The notes under the pieces: generated by a model
Seen by the model: only the letters and a program-made list of their open reading frames with translations
Databases searched by the model: none
What the model was told of the DNA's origin: nothing
In this document: piece by piece, positions 1 to 11,335 of the stretch
Position numbering within the stretch: position 1 is the stretch's first letter
How the letters are laid out: every line of letters starts with the position of its first letter
Made by a program: the position numbers and the translations under genes
NCBI RefSeq assembly: GCF_036898095.1
Contig: NC_090768.1
Location: forward strand, 49,944,615-50,008,614
Origin: Palaemon carinicauda
Lineage: Eukaryota; Arthropoda; Malacostraca; Decapoda; Palaemonidae
Direction of reading: 5' to 3'
DNA: 64,000 nt

Positions 1-183
1 TATCCTAGCACTACATCCTCCGACTGTTACTGTTCTTAAAATATTCATTTTAATTGTTCATTACTTCTCTTGTAGTTTATTTATTTCTTTGTTACCTTTC
101 CTCACTGGGCTACTGTTTTTACCTATTGGATCCCTTGGGCTTTTAGCATCTTGCTTTTCCAACTAGGGTTGTAGCTTACCTAG

Positions 184-187
<4 letters not shown>
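1..187 (+). repeat. Family C dispersed repeat, 3' end
   Basis: This is the 3' part of a repeat found about seven times in the window (also near 6.83, 14.49, 20.22, 22.15, 40.48 and 48.14 kb). The shared core runs from CACTGGGCTA through CCTGTTGGAGCCC to GGTTGTAGCTTAG and is followed by (AAT)n in most copies. A constant 3' end with a simple-repeat tail suggests a retroposed element, perhaps a LINE 3' end. No coding sequence is visible, so the class is inferred. Confidence 0.7.

Positions 188-243
<56 letters not shown>
184..243 (+). repeat. (AAT)n microsatellite
   Basis: About 20 uninterrupted AAT units form the tail of the family C copy. The LINE B coding sequence begins directly at its right edge. 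Confidence 0.95.
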
Positions 244-244
<1 letters not shown>

Positions 245-2252
245 GTGGTACGCGAAAATGTTAGATGGTATAATAGTGAACTATTAAAGGCAAAAAGACA
301 CAGACGTAAGATGGAAGGTAGATGGAAAAGAGCCAAATCCTTACAAGCCAGAAATCTATATAATAAGGCCAGAAATGACTATAATATCCTGTTAGAAAAA
401 ACAAAAAGAAAATTCTACAACGGCGAATGTAAAAAAACTAATAACATGAAGGACTTTCATAAAAACCTTGATAATTTGATGGGATTAAAGAAAAAATATG
501 TCTTGCCTGACAATGTTTGCGCAGAGAGTTTTGCTATATTCTTTAGTGGAAAAATTGATAAAATCTATAGAGGCTTCCCCCAAAATCACTTGGAAGGACA
601 GTCAGCTATGCCAGTGAAGGAGGGAAAGAAGTTAATAAAATTTAGGGAGATAAATATGTGCGACTTGTTAAAGGTTATGAGAGAGATGAAGAATACATAT
701 TGTGGAAACAACCCTTTCCCAAACAGTTCAATAAGTGAAGCTCCAAACAAACGAGTCTTATATAATATTTACCTGAACATAATTAACCTAAGTATATCGC
801 AATCCTGTTTTCCTAGCTGTGAAAAAACTGCGTTGATCAAACCAATTTACAAAGGGAAAGGTGATGTAAACGAGCTAAATTCATATAGGCCCATTTCAAA
901 TTTATCCTACATGTCAAAGCTTATTGAAAAAGTCATAAGTGAGCAATTGTGGGCGCATATTGACGAGTTAGAGGTATTCCCGGAAAATCAATCGGCCTAC
1001 AGAGCTAATCATTCTACAGAAACTACTTTGTGCTCAATAATGAATGATATGATAGGTCTTCTTGATGGGGGAAAGTGTGGAATTTTAATTATGTTAGATC
1101 TTAGTGCTGCTTTTGACACTGTTGTGCACGACTACTTACTTGACGACTTGAAGTCTATTGGAGTGACTCAGGAAGCACTGAAATTTTTGCGAAGTTACTT
1201 AGTGAACAGGAAGATTATTGTAGAAGTTTCTGGAAACCGATCCAATGAGAGAATACTTATGAAGGGTGTACCACAGGGTAGTGTCCTGGGCCCTATCTTG
1301 TTTAACATATATACTGTCGAGCTATCACACATCTTGAAAAAACAAAAAGTGGGTTTTAAACTATATGCAGATGATACTCAGTTTTACCTCTCAATTTCAA
1401 CAACACAAGATACAGGGAAGAAAATTGATGAGATAATGACTGAAATAAAAACATGGATGCAGAGGAAAAAGCTCAAATTAAACGACGATAAAACAGAATG
1501 TATGTTCTTTGGCACAAAGGTGGCTTTGAAGAATTACCAGTTAATTCAAAGTATAAAAATTGGTGATGCTGATGTTGGGATTGTGCCTGTTGTGAAAAAT
1601 TTGGGTGTACTGATAGACTGTAATTTGTCAATGAAGGACCAAATTGTGAACACAGTGAAAGTGTGTAACTATCACCTGAGAAACATAGCATTTATTAGAA
1701 AATATTTAACAGAGGGCAGTACAAAAATTTTAGTGGTGAGTCATGTAATATCAAGGCTTGATTATTGCAATTCTCTGTACTACAAATTGCCCAATACACT
1801 ACTAAGGAAGCTTCAAAATGTGCAAAACTGGGCGGCTAGACTAATAAAAGGCATTAAATTTCGGGAGGGAATAACTCCTGCACTGATCGATCTACATTGG
1901 TTACCTGTTAAGGCTAGGATTGAATTTAAAATTGGCTTGTTGACTCACAAAGCACTTACAGGTGATAAGCCTAAATATCTTCGTGATTGCTTGATCCCCT
2001 ACCCTGAAGCTACCAGCGCCACTGTAAGAGTTAGACATGCAGATGACCCATATAGACTATTCGAAATTAGTGTGAATCATGCAATAGGAGGAAGAACGTT
2101 CAGTTATGCTGCACCGAGACTTTAACGACCTTCCACTCGATGTCAAGAATAGCACAAATGTGGCTGCCTTCAAGAAAAACCTGAAGACTTATCTTTTTAG
2201 AAAGTGTTATAATAGTGACCTGAAAACTATTAAGTCTGAATACAAATGCTAG
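245..2252 (+). pseudogene. LINE B reverse transcriptase (L2/CR1-like), 5'-truncated and frameshifted
   Basis: A 626-codon open frame encodes the RT part of a non-LTR retrotransposon ORF2. Visible motifs are SYRPISNLS (about residue 210), catalytic motif A DLSAAFDTVVHD (about 284), motif B GVPQGSVLGPILFN (about 340) and YADD (about 373). The thumb and C-terminal part contain LDYCNSLYYKLP and LHWLPV, typical of the L2/CR1 group. The apurinic endonuclease expected upstream is missing, so the copy is 5'-truncated. The frame stops at 2123-2125 after SYAAPRL. The minus-strand copy at 5590-5885 has two extra bases here and reads on through LFNDLP. This copy therefore carries a 2-bp deletion, and the family frame would end at the TAG at 2250-2252. 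Otherwise the frame is clean, so the insertion looks fairly young. The ATG at 260 or a later one is unlikely to be a true start. Confidence 0.9.
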
Positions 2253-2375
2253 CGAAATAACTGATAACGATACAGAGCAAAATATTAACTGGAAAGGAAT
2301 TATTTTTTCATACACCAAGGCCCGCCTGAACAGACCTTTAGTGTTTGATGGAGGGCGAGAAATAAACCTCTAAAA
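2253..2375 (+). repeat. LINE B 3' untranslated end
   Basis: A short 3' UTR holds the block CAAGGCCCGCCTGAACAGAC followed by a GGAGGGCGAGAAATAAAC end. The same block ends the copies at 5590, 17972 and 56230, which fixes the 3' boundary of the family. Confidence 0.85.
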
Positions 2376-2410
2376 GTAAGTAGTAGTAGGTCCTAGGCCG
2401 TTTCGAATGC

Positions 2411-2470
<60 letters not shown>

Positions 2471-2570
2471 GCCCTAGGTACAATGCTGTTTCAAATGCAT
2501 AATAATAATAATGATAATAATAATAATAGTAGCCCTAGGTCCTAGGCCGTTTCGAATGCATATAGTCTAC
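2376..2570 (+). repeat. Compound (AAT)n array with embedded CCTAGG units
   Basis: A 20-25 base unit (AGCCCTAGGTCCTAGGCCGT followed by TTTCGAATGCATA, or variants) occurs three times, separated by (AAT)n tracts at about 2411-2470 and 2500-2527. LINE B is thus flanked by (AAT)n on both sides. Confidence 0.8.
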
Positions 2571-3841
2571 CTACTTTAATCCCGATTAGAACCAATAGGC
2601 TAAGCCGTAATTAGCGACGCAGTGTTTAGAGTCTACAGGAGCATTGATGAATCCACAAGATACTACGACAGAAGTAGCAACGGAAGAAATGGGAGGCAGT
2701 CCTGAACATGACAATGTGAGATAATAAGCAAATGGGTCTGCCCCCTCCTATCATAATCCTACTTCCTTCATCCTTCCCCCACCTTATACCTTCCCTTACT
2801 CCCTCAACCAGAGGCCTGATGCCTCTTCATATAAGAAAAAAAATTAATTTGACATGTTCAACTGCTTTTTTAACTCGTTAAAACTATTAGAAGAGTAATT
2901 ACATAGCATCTCCCTTCATTTAAAATATAGATAAATATTTGTAAACATGGTTAAACAAACATAATACTTCCAAGTCTATGGGATAAAAAGTATGATAGCA
3001 GAGTATGACTATGCCAAAATAATTATATCATAAAGACGTCTATAATTGGAAATACTAATAGCTATTTTATGCATATGGAGTCAAAATACACTACACTAAA
3101 ACCATAAATCCTAGTTTTTAAGATACTACCTACTTTCAGTGTAAATTATATTGATAGTTTTGCTATTCTTAAATAAATCTTACTCATTTTATATCATACA
3201 GTTATATAAGTTATGGAAGATAATATAGTAAAACCGATAATATTCTTAAAGGCATTAACTCATAAATTTGCTAAGATGACATTATAACAAAAAGAAAATA
3301 AAAAGTTTTTCATGGTGATTAAGTATATTGTAGTTACCCTTAAATAACGTTTTCTCTAAATACAAAGTTATACCGTTTCCTTTTTATTAAACCCGCTGAT
3401 CTAGAGATAACTTGCTTATACGTTTCACTCGTATACTGTATATCAATTAAATATTAAATCATATTCATACTGATATCTTATGAGCTCTTATTATAATTGA
3501 ATTAATCTATTAGAGTTTTTAAATATATCCTAAGCAAAATGCTACAATTTTAGCTGATAGAAAGGCTATAGAACGCAGACCATGGTGGTCTCTGATTGGT
3601 TGAAGCAATTCTTTAACCAGGGGGACAATTTTTTGAGAATTTGTCCCCAAATCTCGGAATTCTTAGAGGCTTTAGGGAAATTGCGTGTGGGAATTCTTAT
3701 CCGTCTGTTAATTTTAAAACACTTATGGATAATTATTCAGTCTTCAATGAGATTTATAATTACTGTGAATGACTTAAATGGTTTTATTAATTTTTCCATT
3801 GGTATGACATTCAATACCATTATACTTTGATTAATATCTCT
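2571..3841. other. AT-rich interval without a recognised gene
   Basis: No coding exon, RNA gene or known repeat was recognised. The 82-codon frame near 3582 has no family resemblance and lies in AT-rich sequence. Confidence 0.5.
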
Positions 3842-3846
3842 TTCAG

Positions 3847-4420
3847 AGCACAAAATGAAAGCAGAACAGGAATTCATAATTGAAAAACTAAGTTTTACTG
3901 TTTGTGGTTTCACAAATACTATAATAAGAATAAATGCAGAATATATTATAATAATAGAAGAGACAAGGTATACACAATACGGCATTTTATTAGCTACAGA
4001 TTTAATTGCGTTGAAAAATGCCTGGAAAAACTACTTCTGGTCTGGGGAACTTTTAGGAACCATCTAGGGATGTTCCTGATTGTGTAGACTGTAGAAGAAG
4101 ATTCATTTCGACAGGAGACACAGTGAGAGGAAGACGGAAGTTTGTCTTGTCTGTGAACTTGTGATCCTGCAAACAATGAAGGATCTATTGGGTAAGGAGA
4201 GACACAATTTACAAGGTTTATTTCTTTATATTATGTTCTCGCTGTTGTTATATTACTTAAAATACTGTTGATTCTAATATATTATAGGTGTTGTAGGTTA
4301 CCATGATTGATGGCAAACCATCGAATTTCTGTAAGGGTCTTGTATTGGCGAAGGATCTTTATGAAAAGATATTTCCCCAAAATTGCTGCCTTAGCGTGTA
4401 GTGGTAATTCCTTTGATTAT
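3847..4420 (+). other. Possible short spliced transcript (low support)
   Basis: A pyrimidine-rich acceptor (CTCTTTCAG) precedes 3847, a donor-like GTAAGG lies near 4193, and a second acceptor-like TATTATAG lies near 4287, which would make an intron of about 95 bases. The first segment has an open frame of about 70 codons (3855-4067) with no recognised family. The second has a 32-codon frame starting with ACCATG. It could be a non-coding transcript or chance. Confidence 0.2.
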
Positions 4421-5233
<813 letters not shown>

Positions 5234-5330
5234 ACCTTGATTTAGTTGATCGTTTCTAGGTTTTGTGTCCAAATCTATCTATATTTTACCATAAGGGCTG
5301 CTTTTCTGGCCCTATACAGCAGGGGAACCC

Positions 5331-6120
5331 TACTCTCTACAGGACCTCTACAGTCATTTTATCATGATCGTTAAAGAGTATTATACATTTCACATCGCAT
5401 ATTGCTCATTTATTGTCAAATCCACACTATCGAAGCGTCCACACAACAAAAAATTCTCCAGTTTCCTCTTGAAAGCCTTAATATTTTAAGTCGTGCTGAT
5501 GTCTCCAGGGAGCTTATTGTATAGTCCCGGGCCGCATATTTAAAGGCTCCAGAGCCTATATTAGACATATATCTGGTTTTTTTTTTTACGGGTTTATTTC
5601 TCGCCCTCCATCAGACACTAAAGGTCTGTTCAGGCGGGCCTTGGTGTGTGAAAATAATTTCTTTCCAGTTAATATTTTGCTCTATCATTATCAGTTATTT
5701 CGCTAGCATTTGTATTCAGGCTTAATAGTTTTCAGGTCACTATTATAACACTTTCTAAAAAGATAAGTCTTCAGGTTTTTCTTGAAAACTGCCACATTTT
5801 TGCTATTCTTGACATCGATTGGAAGGTCGTTGAAGAGTCTCGGTGCAGCATAACTGAACGTTCTTCCTCCTATTGCATGATCTAGGTTCCAATAATTTGA
5901 AACAGTCTGTAACTATTCTCGTGTCAGGACGATTTTTTGGCTACACGTGTAGTAAATCTCTTAGATATTTTGGACGTCCGGTTCTGATAACTTGTGGGTT
6001 AGTTTGCATATTTTAAACAATAGGCAGCCAGTGTAGATCAGGTGGGACCCCTTTCACCAGTCTTGTTCCTCTGTTTTATTGTTTTGTAATTTCTCTAAGT
6101 TGTACTTTTGGTATTCCCCT
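5331..6120 (-). mobile_element. LINE A (L2/CR1-like) remnant carrying a nested LINE B insertion
   Basis: Read on minus, 6120-5886 matches the LINE A coding tail also seen at 17210-17535. Positions 5885-5590 are a LINE B 3' end, matching 2080-2375, with a terminal A run. Positions 5578-5331 are the LINE A 3' end also seen at 11066-11330 and 16710-16980. The order shows LINE B inserted into LINE A. AGAT-like bases on both sides could be a short target duplication. All frames are broken. Confidence 0.8.
5590..5885 (-). mobile_element. LINE B 3' end, nested copy
   Basis: This is the reverse complement of about 2080-2375. It keeps the frame across CCGAGACTCTTCAACGACC where the copy at 245-2252 has lost two bases. 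It ends in an A run (T run on + at 5580-5590), as expected for target-primed reverse transcription. Confidence 0.88.
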
Positions 6121-6451
6121 GGAACTGACTGTAGGTGTACTTCTTGTTACTTACAATGTTTGATACATTCTAAATCATTTATGAAGAAGAATGAGCAAGT
6201 TTTGTTATGGCTTTATCCTTCACAATAATCTTCTCCGATACGTTCATGCAATAGGAAATAGGCCTATCAAATTTTATTTTCCCAATGGAATTTATTTTTT
6301 AATCTTTAAGTTCAAGGTTCAGTCCCAAGTGATTTATATCTTCAAAAGTGAAAAAAATCTGGTTCTGGGCTAAAGCGTATTTCCAAAGCGAGGAGGACTA
6401 CTGTAATCTCTTGATTGGAATTGAAAGCGATGGAATCTCATGCTGAAATTG

Positions 6452-6459
<8 letters not shown>

Positions 6460-6529
<70 letters not shown>

Positions 6530-6536
6530 CAGAGAG
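6460..6536. repeat. (GA)n followed by (ACAGAG)n
   Basis: About 26 GA units merge into four ACAGAG units. Together with the (CT)n tract at 6622-6690 it forms an inverted pair. Confidence 0.95.
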
Positions 6537-6618
6537 TGTTTCCAACACCAAGGGAGAAATTACTTTGTAAAATCTCCTATCTTTTATATCACATTAACGA
6601 ATTTTTGTTAAGCACTGA

Positions 6619-6621
<3 letters not shown>

Positions 6622-6680
<59 letters not shown>

Positions 6681-6690
6681 TCTCTCTCTC
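6622..6690. repeat. (CT)n microsatellite with one interruption
   Basis: About 34 CT units with one CATCTC interruption. The tract can pair with the (GA)n at 6460-6511 across about 85-110 bases. Confidence 0.95.
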
Positions 6691-6828
6691 AACTAAATAC
6701 TTGAAGGCAGTAAGCATCAAATCCATTTAAATATCAAATATTTGGAAGTGTATCCCAAGTTATAAATCATTTGTAAGTTTACATAAAGTCAGCCTCATGT
6801 CATCTCAGCACATACAATTACATAGAAG

Positions 6829-7053
6829 TGGTTGGTAGAAGTTGCTTGAGGGTACATTAGGGCACACTATTCTATCTCTTGTTTTGTTTAAGTGTTTATA
6901 TATTTGTATAGGAAGGTTTTATTTTAATGTTGTTACTGTTCTCAAAATATTTTATTTTCCCCTGTTTCCTTTCATCACTGGGTTACTTTCCCTGTTGGAG
7001 CCCCTGGGCTTATAGCATATCCTGCTTTTTCAACTATGGTTGTAGCTTAGCAC

Positions 7054-7055
<2 letters not shown>
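6829..7055 (+). repeat. Family C dispersed repeat
   Basis: Shares TTGCTTGAGGGTACA upstream and the CCTGTTGGAGCCCCTGGGCT core with the long copy at 40480-41061. It ends in the (AAT)n at 7056-7096. Confidence 0.8.

Positions 7056-7096
<41 letters not shown>
7056..7096 (+). repeat. (AAT)n tail
   Basis: About 13 AAT units close the family C copy. Confidence 0.93.
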
Positions 7097-7098
<2 letters not shown>

Positions 7099-7742
7099 GG
7101 CATAGTTTTGATCTTAAATGACTCTATACCACTAATACATTGAAATTAAGTTTATTTGCGAGAGTATCATTTTCATGAAATTTTTTTTTATTAGTGATGC
7201 CATGATTGTATGAAATGTCGTTGCTTTCTTTAATATTTTATGGATTGGGCAATTTGAATCAAATGCCCGATTTTCTCTAATAATTATCAGCACAAATATT
7301 TTGACTTTTGTAGTGATTTTAAAGGATCAGTTCTGGTTTTTTAACCATGATATTATGAGTGGAGATGCTACAACAATTATAATTTTAATCTAACTTGGCA
7401 TAACAAATTTTAATTGATTGTTCACATTTGAAATTGTGGTGAAGAACGACTCGAAAATGTTGAGCAGTGGTAATCTTTATTTAAAGTTACTATTTATGAG
7501 CCGAATTCAAACGTACGTCTTTGTTAAATCGTACTTGTGTTTCTGTGTGACATAGGCACTTGCATGACTTGCTCATCTGGCAATAATCATGTCTTTTCTT
7601 AAATATTAATATCAATGTATCTTATGTATGAGTAATGTTTTTATTTTTTGTGTGGTGAGAATATGTTTATCCAGCGACAGTAAATGGCTTTTCATACAGT
7701 GGAACCCATACAGTAATTTTGCTTAATTAATAAGCTGTTTTC

Positions 7743-8080
7743 CTGGGATGCGGTGACCGATTTGGTAACGTCCCTAATTGGTGAACGCCAGACTTTGGGT
7801 TCGAGTCCCGCTGAAACTCGTTAGTTTCTTTGGTCGTTGTAACCTTACCATTTTTGTGAGCTAAGGATAGTGGGGTTTGAGTGAGCCTATAGGTTTATCT
7901 GTTGAGTCATAAGTAGCCATTGCCTGGCCTTCCTTGGTCCTAGGGTGGGTGGAGAGGGGCCTTGGGTGCTGATCATATGTATATATCGTCAGCCTCTAGG
8001 GCATTGCCATTTTTGATAGGGTAAGGTCACTGCCCCTTGCCTCTACCGTTCATGAGTGTCCTTCAAGTCTTTAAACCTGT
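7743..8080 (+). mobile_element. tRNA-like SINE, full-length-looking
   Basis: The head has an A-box-like GTGACCGATTTGG and a consensus B box GGTTCGAGTCCC about 40 bases further on, as in an RNA polymerase III promoter from a tRNA. The body (GAGTCATAAGTAGCCATTGC; TAGGGCATTGCC) is shared with copies at 39897-40208 (+) and 16985-17197 (-). The 3' end is CATGAGTG-CCTT followed by CTTTAAAC. No poly(A) tail is seen. Confidence 0.78.
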
Positions 8081-8084
8081 CTCA

Positions 8085-8165
8085 CACACAGGACCCCTAC
8101 GGACTGCAGGGCTTAGCCTACTGCAAGGTATTTAGCATATCACACAACACGTGTGTTTATTGTCG
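8085..8165 (-). repeat. LINE A 3' fragment (weak)
   Basis: AGGACC-TAC, then TATTT-GCATATCACAC and TTTATTGTC-AATC, match in order the LINE A 3' end at 18300-18380 and 16755-16820. It is short and diverged, and it directly follows the SINE. Confidence 0.4.
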
Positions 8166-8629
8166 AATGCTTTCGTTTTTGACTGAGGTAATATTTAATT
8201 TACTATTTATCCTAGATTTATTTCCATGTAGATATTTACTATTATTTTTCACATGTTGATTACAGAATCGTAAGAAGTTATGAGGAATTTCTTGTGTAAT
8301 TCTGATATTTATGAGAAAATATTCTTGGGTAAACATCTATTGACACGCCTTATTTTGAATTAAACCGTCATCAATATTTTTCTATCATTCACTAGTGAGC
8401 AGGCGTAATCAAAGCATTAGTTAATGACTAAACTCTTACTGTAAATGGGGTGGGGAGGTCCTTAGTCTGTTTTTCGACAAGTCAGGCAAAAGTGGTTTTC
8501 AACAATTTGCTCTTCGTTAAGAACACGGCCTTACTCCTTATCAGTGTTTTCTTTTAAATTGGTTTTAAATCTAAAAATATGAAGCCTTATTCATTTATGT
8601 AAAGGTAATAAGTTAATTTGGTTTTGCTT

Positions 8630-9050
8630 GTTAATTGTTTTGGGTTTAAATCCAACCCTCCACTGAAGTCGAGTGAACTACTTCTCGGGCGGGTCCATAT
8701 CAATCATCTAACGAAACATTTTCATTATAACTTATACAATTCCTTGATTGTAGCATCTTCAAAATCATACGATCTTGTGAAAAGTAATGTCTTTAGTTTC
8801 TTCTTAAATTCAATTGCTTCCTTTAGATCCTTCATTTCAGTTAGCAGTTTATTTTAATGTCTAGGCACACAGCAGCTAAAAGCCCTTTCACCAAATTTAC
8901 TATTTGTTCTTGGTTCAGATAGTCCATGTTTGTCACTCTGTCTAATGGTAACATTTGTTTCTAGTTCTAGTTTGTTCAGGCATTCTTTTAGATATCTTGG
9001 TTCAATTTGGTTCAGTATCTTAAACGTTGAATTTTAATTGATAAATGATA
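8630..9050 (-). pseudogene. L2-like LINE ORF2 C-terminal remnant
   Basis: Translated on minus, the segment gives EPRYLKECLNK, then FGERAFSCCVPR, an LNKL-type block and EFKKKLKTLLF. This is the order found at the end of L2/CR1 ORF2 proteins (P-YL, FG-RAF--AP, FK--LKT-LF). One in-frame stop falls where the family has a tryptophan. It is a third lineage, distinct from LINE A and LINE B. The catalytic RT core is absent. Confidence 0.65.
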
Positions 9051-9059
9051 AATAGTTTC

Positions 9060-10240
9060 ATGTGGAAATTTCCGAAGGCAATGTCATTTTGATGAACAAG
9101 ATCAACAAGATTGCAAAACGCGTCAATACTGTCCTTAATACTTCGTGGACTAAGTAACTTGAATCGAAGGCATGACTATAAACTTTTTGTGTGTACTACA
9201 TTTCATCTGTAACTAATTTCGATATTTGTCAGTTTTGTGATTGGGAAATGGTGTTTATAAATAGTTTGATACTTGACATTAAGCTATTTTCCATGTAAGG
9301 AAATATATTACTTTAATTGATCTACAATAATCAGGAATGAAAGTATTTTGACTTTTCTAAGGGTAATTATGAAGGACCAGTACTTCTGTTGTTTTAATTC
9401 GAAGTCTTTGTTGAGATGTTATAACAGTGGGGAGACCTTGACGTGGTTAAAGGTTTTGCATATCCCCATGATGAGCAAAACTGTGCTAAGTCATGACCAC
9501 CCATACTAGGTTGGTTTTCTGTGAGCTATCAGACCAAAGTCTCCCACCATCACCAATCCACAATGGGTCAGCGTGGTGATGGAAAGACTGGTCAAACCCC
9601 AGACATGAATTAACAGGTCTGAGGCCTTTGTCCTGCAGTGGACTAGAAACGGCTGCATTTGTTGTTGTTGTTGTATAAGTTATAACTGTAATCGAACTAA
9701 GTACAAATTTAACAATGTATAGATACTGAGGTACTTAATGAATTGAATGCCCCCATTTGGCAATGTGGTACAAAACTAATCAAAAGTGTTTCTTATAAAC
9801 ATCGCTTCCACAGCTATAGAATGTAGGTAATTGTGACACCCTACAGTAGTGTTAACTCTTTATTTGAAATTACTATTTAAGAACTAAATTCTAAAGTATT
9901 TGTCTATATAGAATCATGTTTGTGTTTCCAGGGAATGTAGGATATCTTGAGATGTGTTGCTCATCTTGCAATTATAGTGGCTTTTACTAGAACATAAATT
10001 GTCTTGTTTGTAATAAGGCTTATTTTTTGCGGTTCAGTCTGATTACTGTAAATGGCTTACAAGTATAGTTTGGCCAATAGGTGAACTTTTAATGCTTTCG
10101 TTTTAAAACTGAGGTATGGTTTGGGTTTTGTAATTATTTCCGTTTTATTTTCATTGAGATATTAAATATTATTCTATTATTTTTCCTATGTTGATTGCAG
10201 AATCGTCGTAGGTTAAAGAAAATTTCTTACTAAATTCAGA
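9060..10240 (+). repeat. Segmental duplication, copy 2
   Basis: Partner of 7140-8320. It lacks the SINE and instead contains the GTT-tailed repeat at 9428-9680. Both copies keep a TTGAT(T)RCAGAATCGT block (10193 here) that looks like a splice acceptor. Confidence 0.6.
9428..9680 (+). mobile_element. Dispersed retroposon-like repeat with (GTT)n tail
   Basis: The block GGGGAGACCTTGACGTGG to GGCCTTTGTCCTGCAGTGGA ends in GTTGTTGTTGTTG. Its GC content is higher than its surroundings, and it has a sharp simple-repeat tail and is absent from the other copy of the segmental duplication. All three point to an inserted SINE or LINE tail. No other copy is in the window. Confidence 0.55.
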
Positions 10241-10269
10241 TTGGCTTGTATCAATGACCCACGCCAGAT

Positions 10270-10560
10270 AAAGGTTAATTGGGAATCTATCTATCTAGGT
10301 GCCATACACTGGACGTGGGCTGTCAATTGCCTCCACCTGGTCCTGTCTCTAGCTCTGTATAATTTTGAATAGTCCAGCTGTTATATTCTCACTTTTTTCC
10401 TCTAGTAAGCTGTCCAAAAACACTTTCCTTTGCCGGCCTCTTGCTCTTCTCCCCTCTATCTATCTTTCCCGTAAGGCACAAAATTCCGACCTTTTCTCTT
10501 ATTACATGTCCCAGAAATTCCATCTAAATCTTCCTTATCAAATTTAGAAGTGATTTTTTT

Positions 10561-10612
<52 letters not shown>

Positions 10613-10960
10613 GTCTATGGCATCTTCAACATTCTTCTGTAAAACCATAATTCAGCTGCATTTATTTCCCTTTTCAAGTTCTTGTTTAATGTCCACTTTT
10701 CTAAACGCCATGCAGGGAAGTTTCCAATTGGCCACCACAACCAATCTTAATAATTATTCTTTCCTATTACCATAAACAGCAGTTTTATTTCCATTTATTT
10801 GTAGTAGTTTGTCAATCATTCCCTAACACTTTCTCTAAAATCTTAACTGTATCATCAGTGTCATTTATGGAGAATTAAAATTGTATATCAACAAAAAGCT
10901 TGACCTCACTTCAATTCCCTGTAATAGTTTTGATAGATCAATACTAAAGATACAAAATAA
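10270..10960 (-). repeat. Degenerate LINE-like remnant interrupted by (CT)n
   Basis: Pyrimidine-rich sequence with words such as CCACCTGGTCCTGTCTCTAG, TTACATGTCCCAGAAATTCC and AGACGTCCATGTGGCA resembles the antisense of RT-type ORF2, but no frame survives. A (CT)n tract lies at 10561-10611. The assignment rests on general resemblance only. Confidence 0.35.
10561..10611. repeat. (CT)n microsatellite with CTCC interruption
   Basis: Seven CT units, one extra C, then about 18 CT units. The same early interruption occurs at 12589, 13875 and 15896. Confidence 0.95.
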
Positions 10961-11059
10961 ATTAGTATTGGGCCTAATAGACGTCCATGTGGCATCTCTG
11001 CTTAATGGTTCGCGTGATGAGTAAGAATTTCCAATTTCGTACAAAATAGCTTCTTTTAA

Positions 11060-11335
11060 ATCCGAGAATTGTTAGATAGTTTCATGTTATTGGAGCCAAA
11101 ATGTACATATACTGTAGGTTCTAGAGCCTTCAAATATGCGGACCCAAGATTATATAACAAGCTCCCACTAGACATCAGAAAGAATGAATATATCAAGGCT
11201 TTCAAGAGGAAACTGAAGATGTTCTTGCTGTTTAAGTGCTTCAATGAAGTGGATTGGAAAATTAACGCGTAATACGCTCTCAAATACTAAAGAATATATA
11301 CGACAAACTGATCTTGCAGGTTCTGTAATGAGTAG
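11060..11335 (+). pseudogene. LINE A (L2/CR1-like) 3' end
   Basis: The frame reads VGSRAFKYADPRLYNKLPLD followed by KAFKRKLKMFLLFKCF, the typical C-terminus of L2/CR1 ORF2 proteins, and stops near 11270. A short 3' UTR runs on to CAGGACCTG-like and GTAATAGGACCAGGAAAACA sequence shared with the minus copy at 16710. It serves as an intact reference for the SINE-free site interrupted at 16985-17197. Confidence 0.75.

Larger units (their letters stand above)
7140..8320 (+). repeat. Segmental duplication, copy 1
   Basis: Several blocks match 9060-10240 in the same order and orientation: TATTTTGACTTTT followed by a GGA-CAGT block; CTTTATTTAAAGTTACTATTTA; TTGCTCATCT-GCAAT; and a TTGATTACAGAATCGT block near 8262. 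Divergence is high, so the event is old. The SINE at 7743-8080 is present only in this copy. Confidence 0.6.

Noticed and set aside
245..2252. Telomerase or group II intron RT
   Set aside because: Motif order and the LDYCNSLYY/LHWLP blocks fit an L2/CR1-type LINE; no maturase or telomerase domain.
3582..3830. 82-codon plus frame starting MVVSDWLKQFFNQG
   Set aside because: Low-complexity AT-rich tail, no splice support and no recognisable domain.
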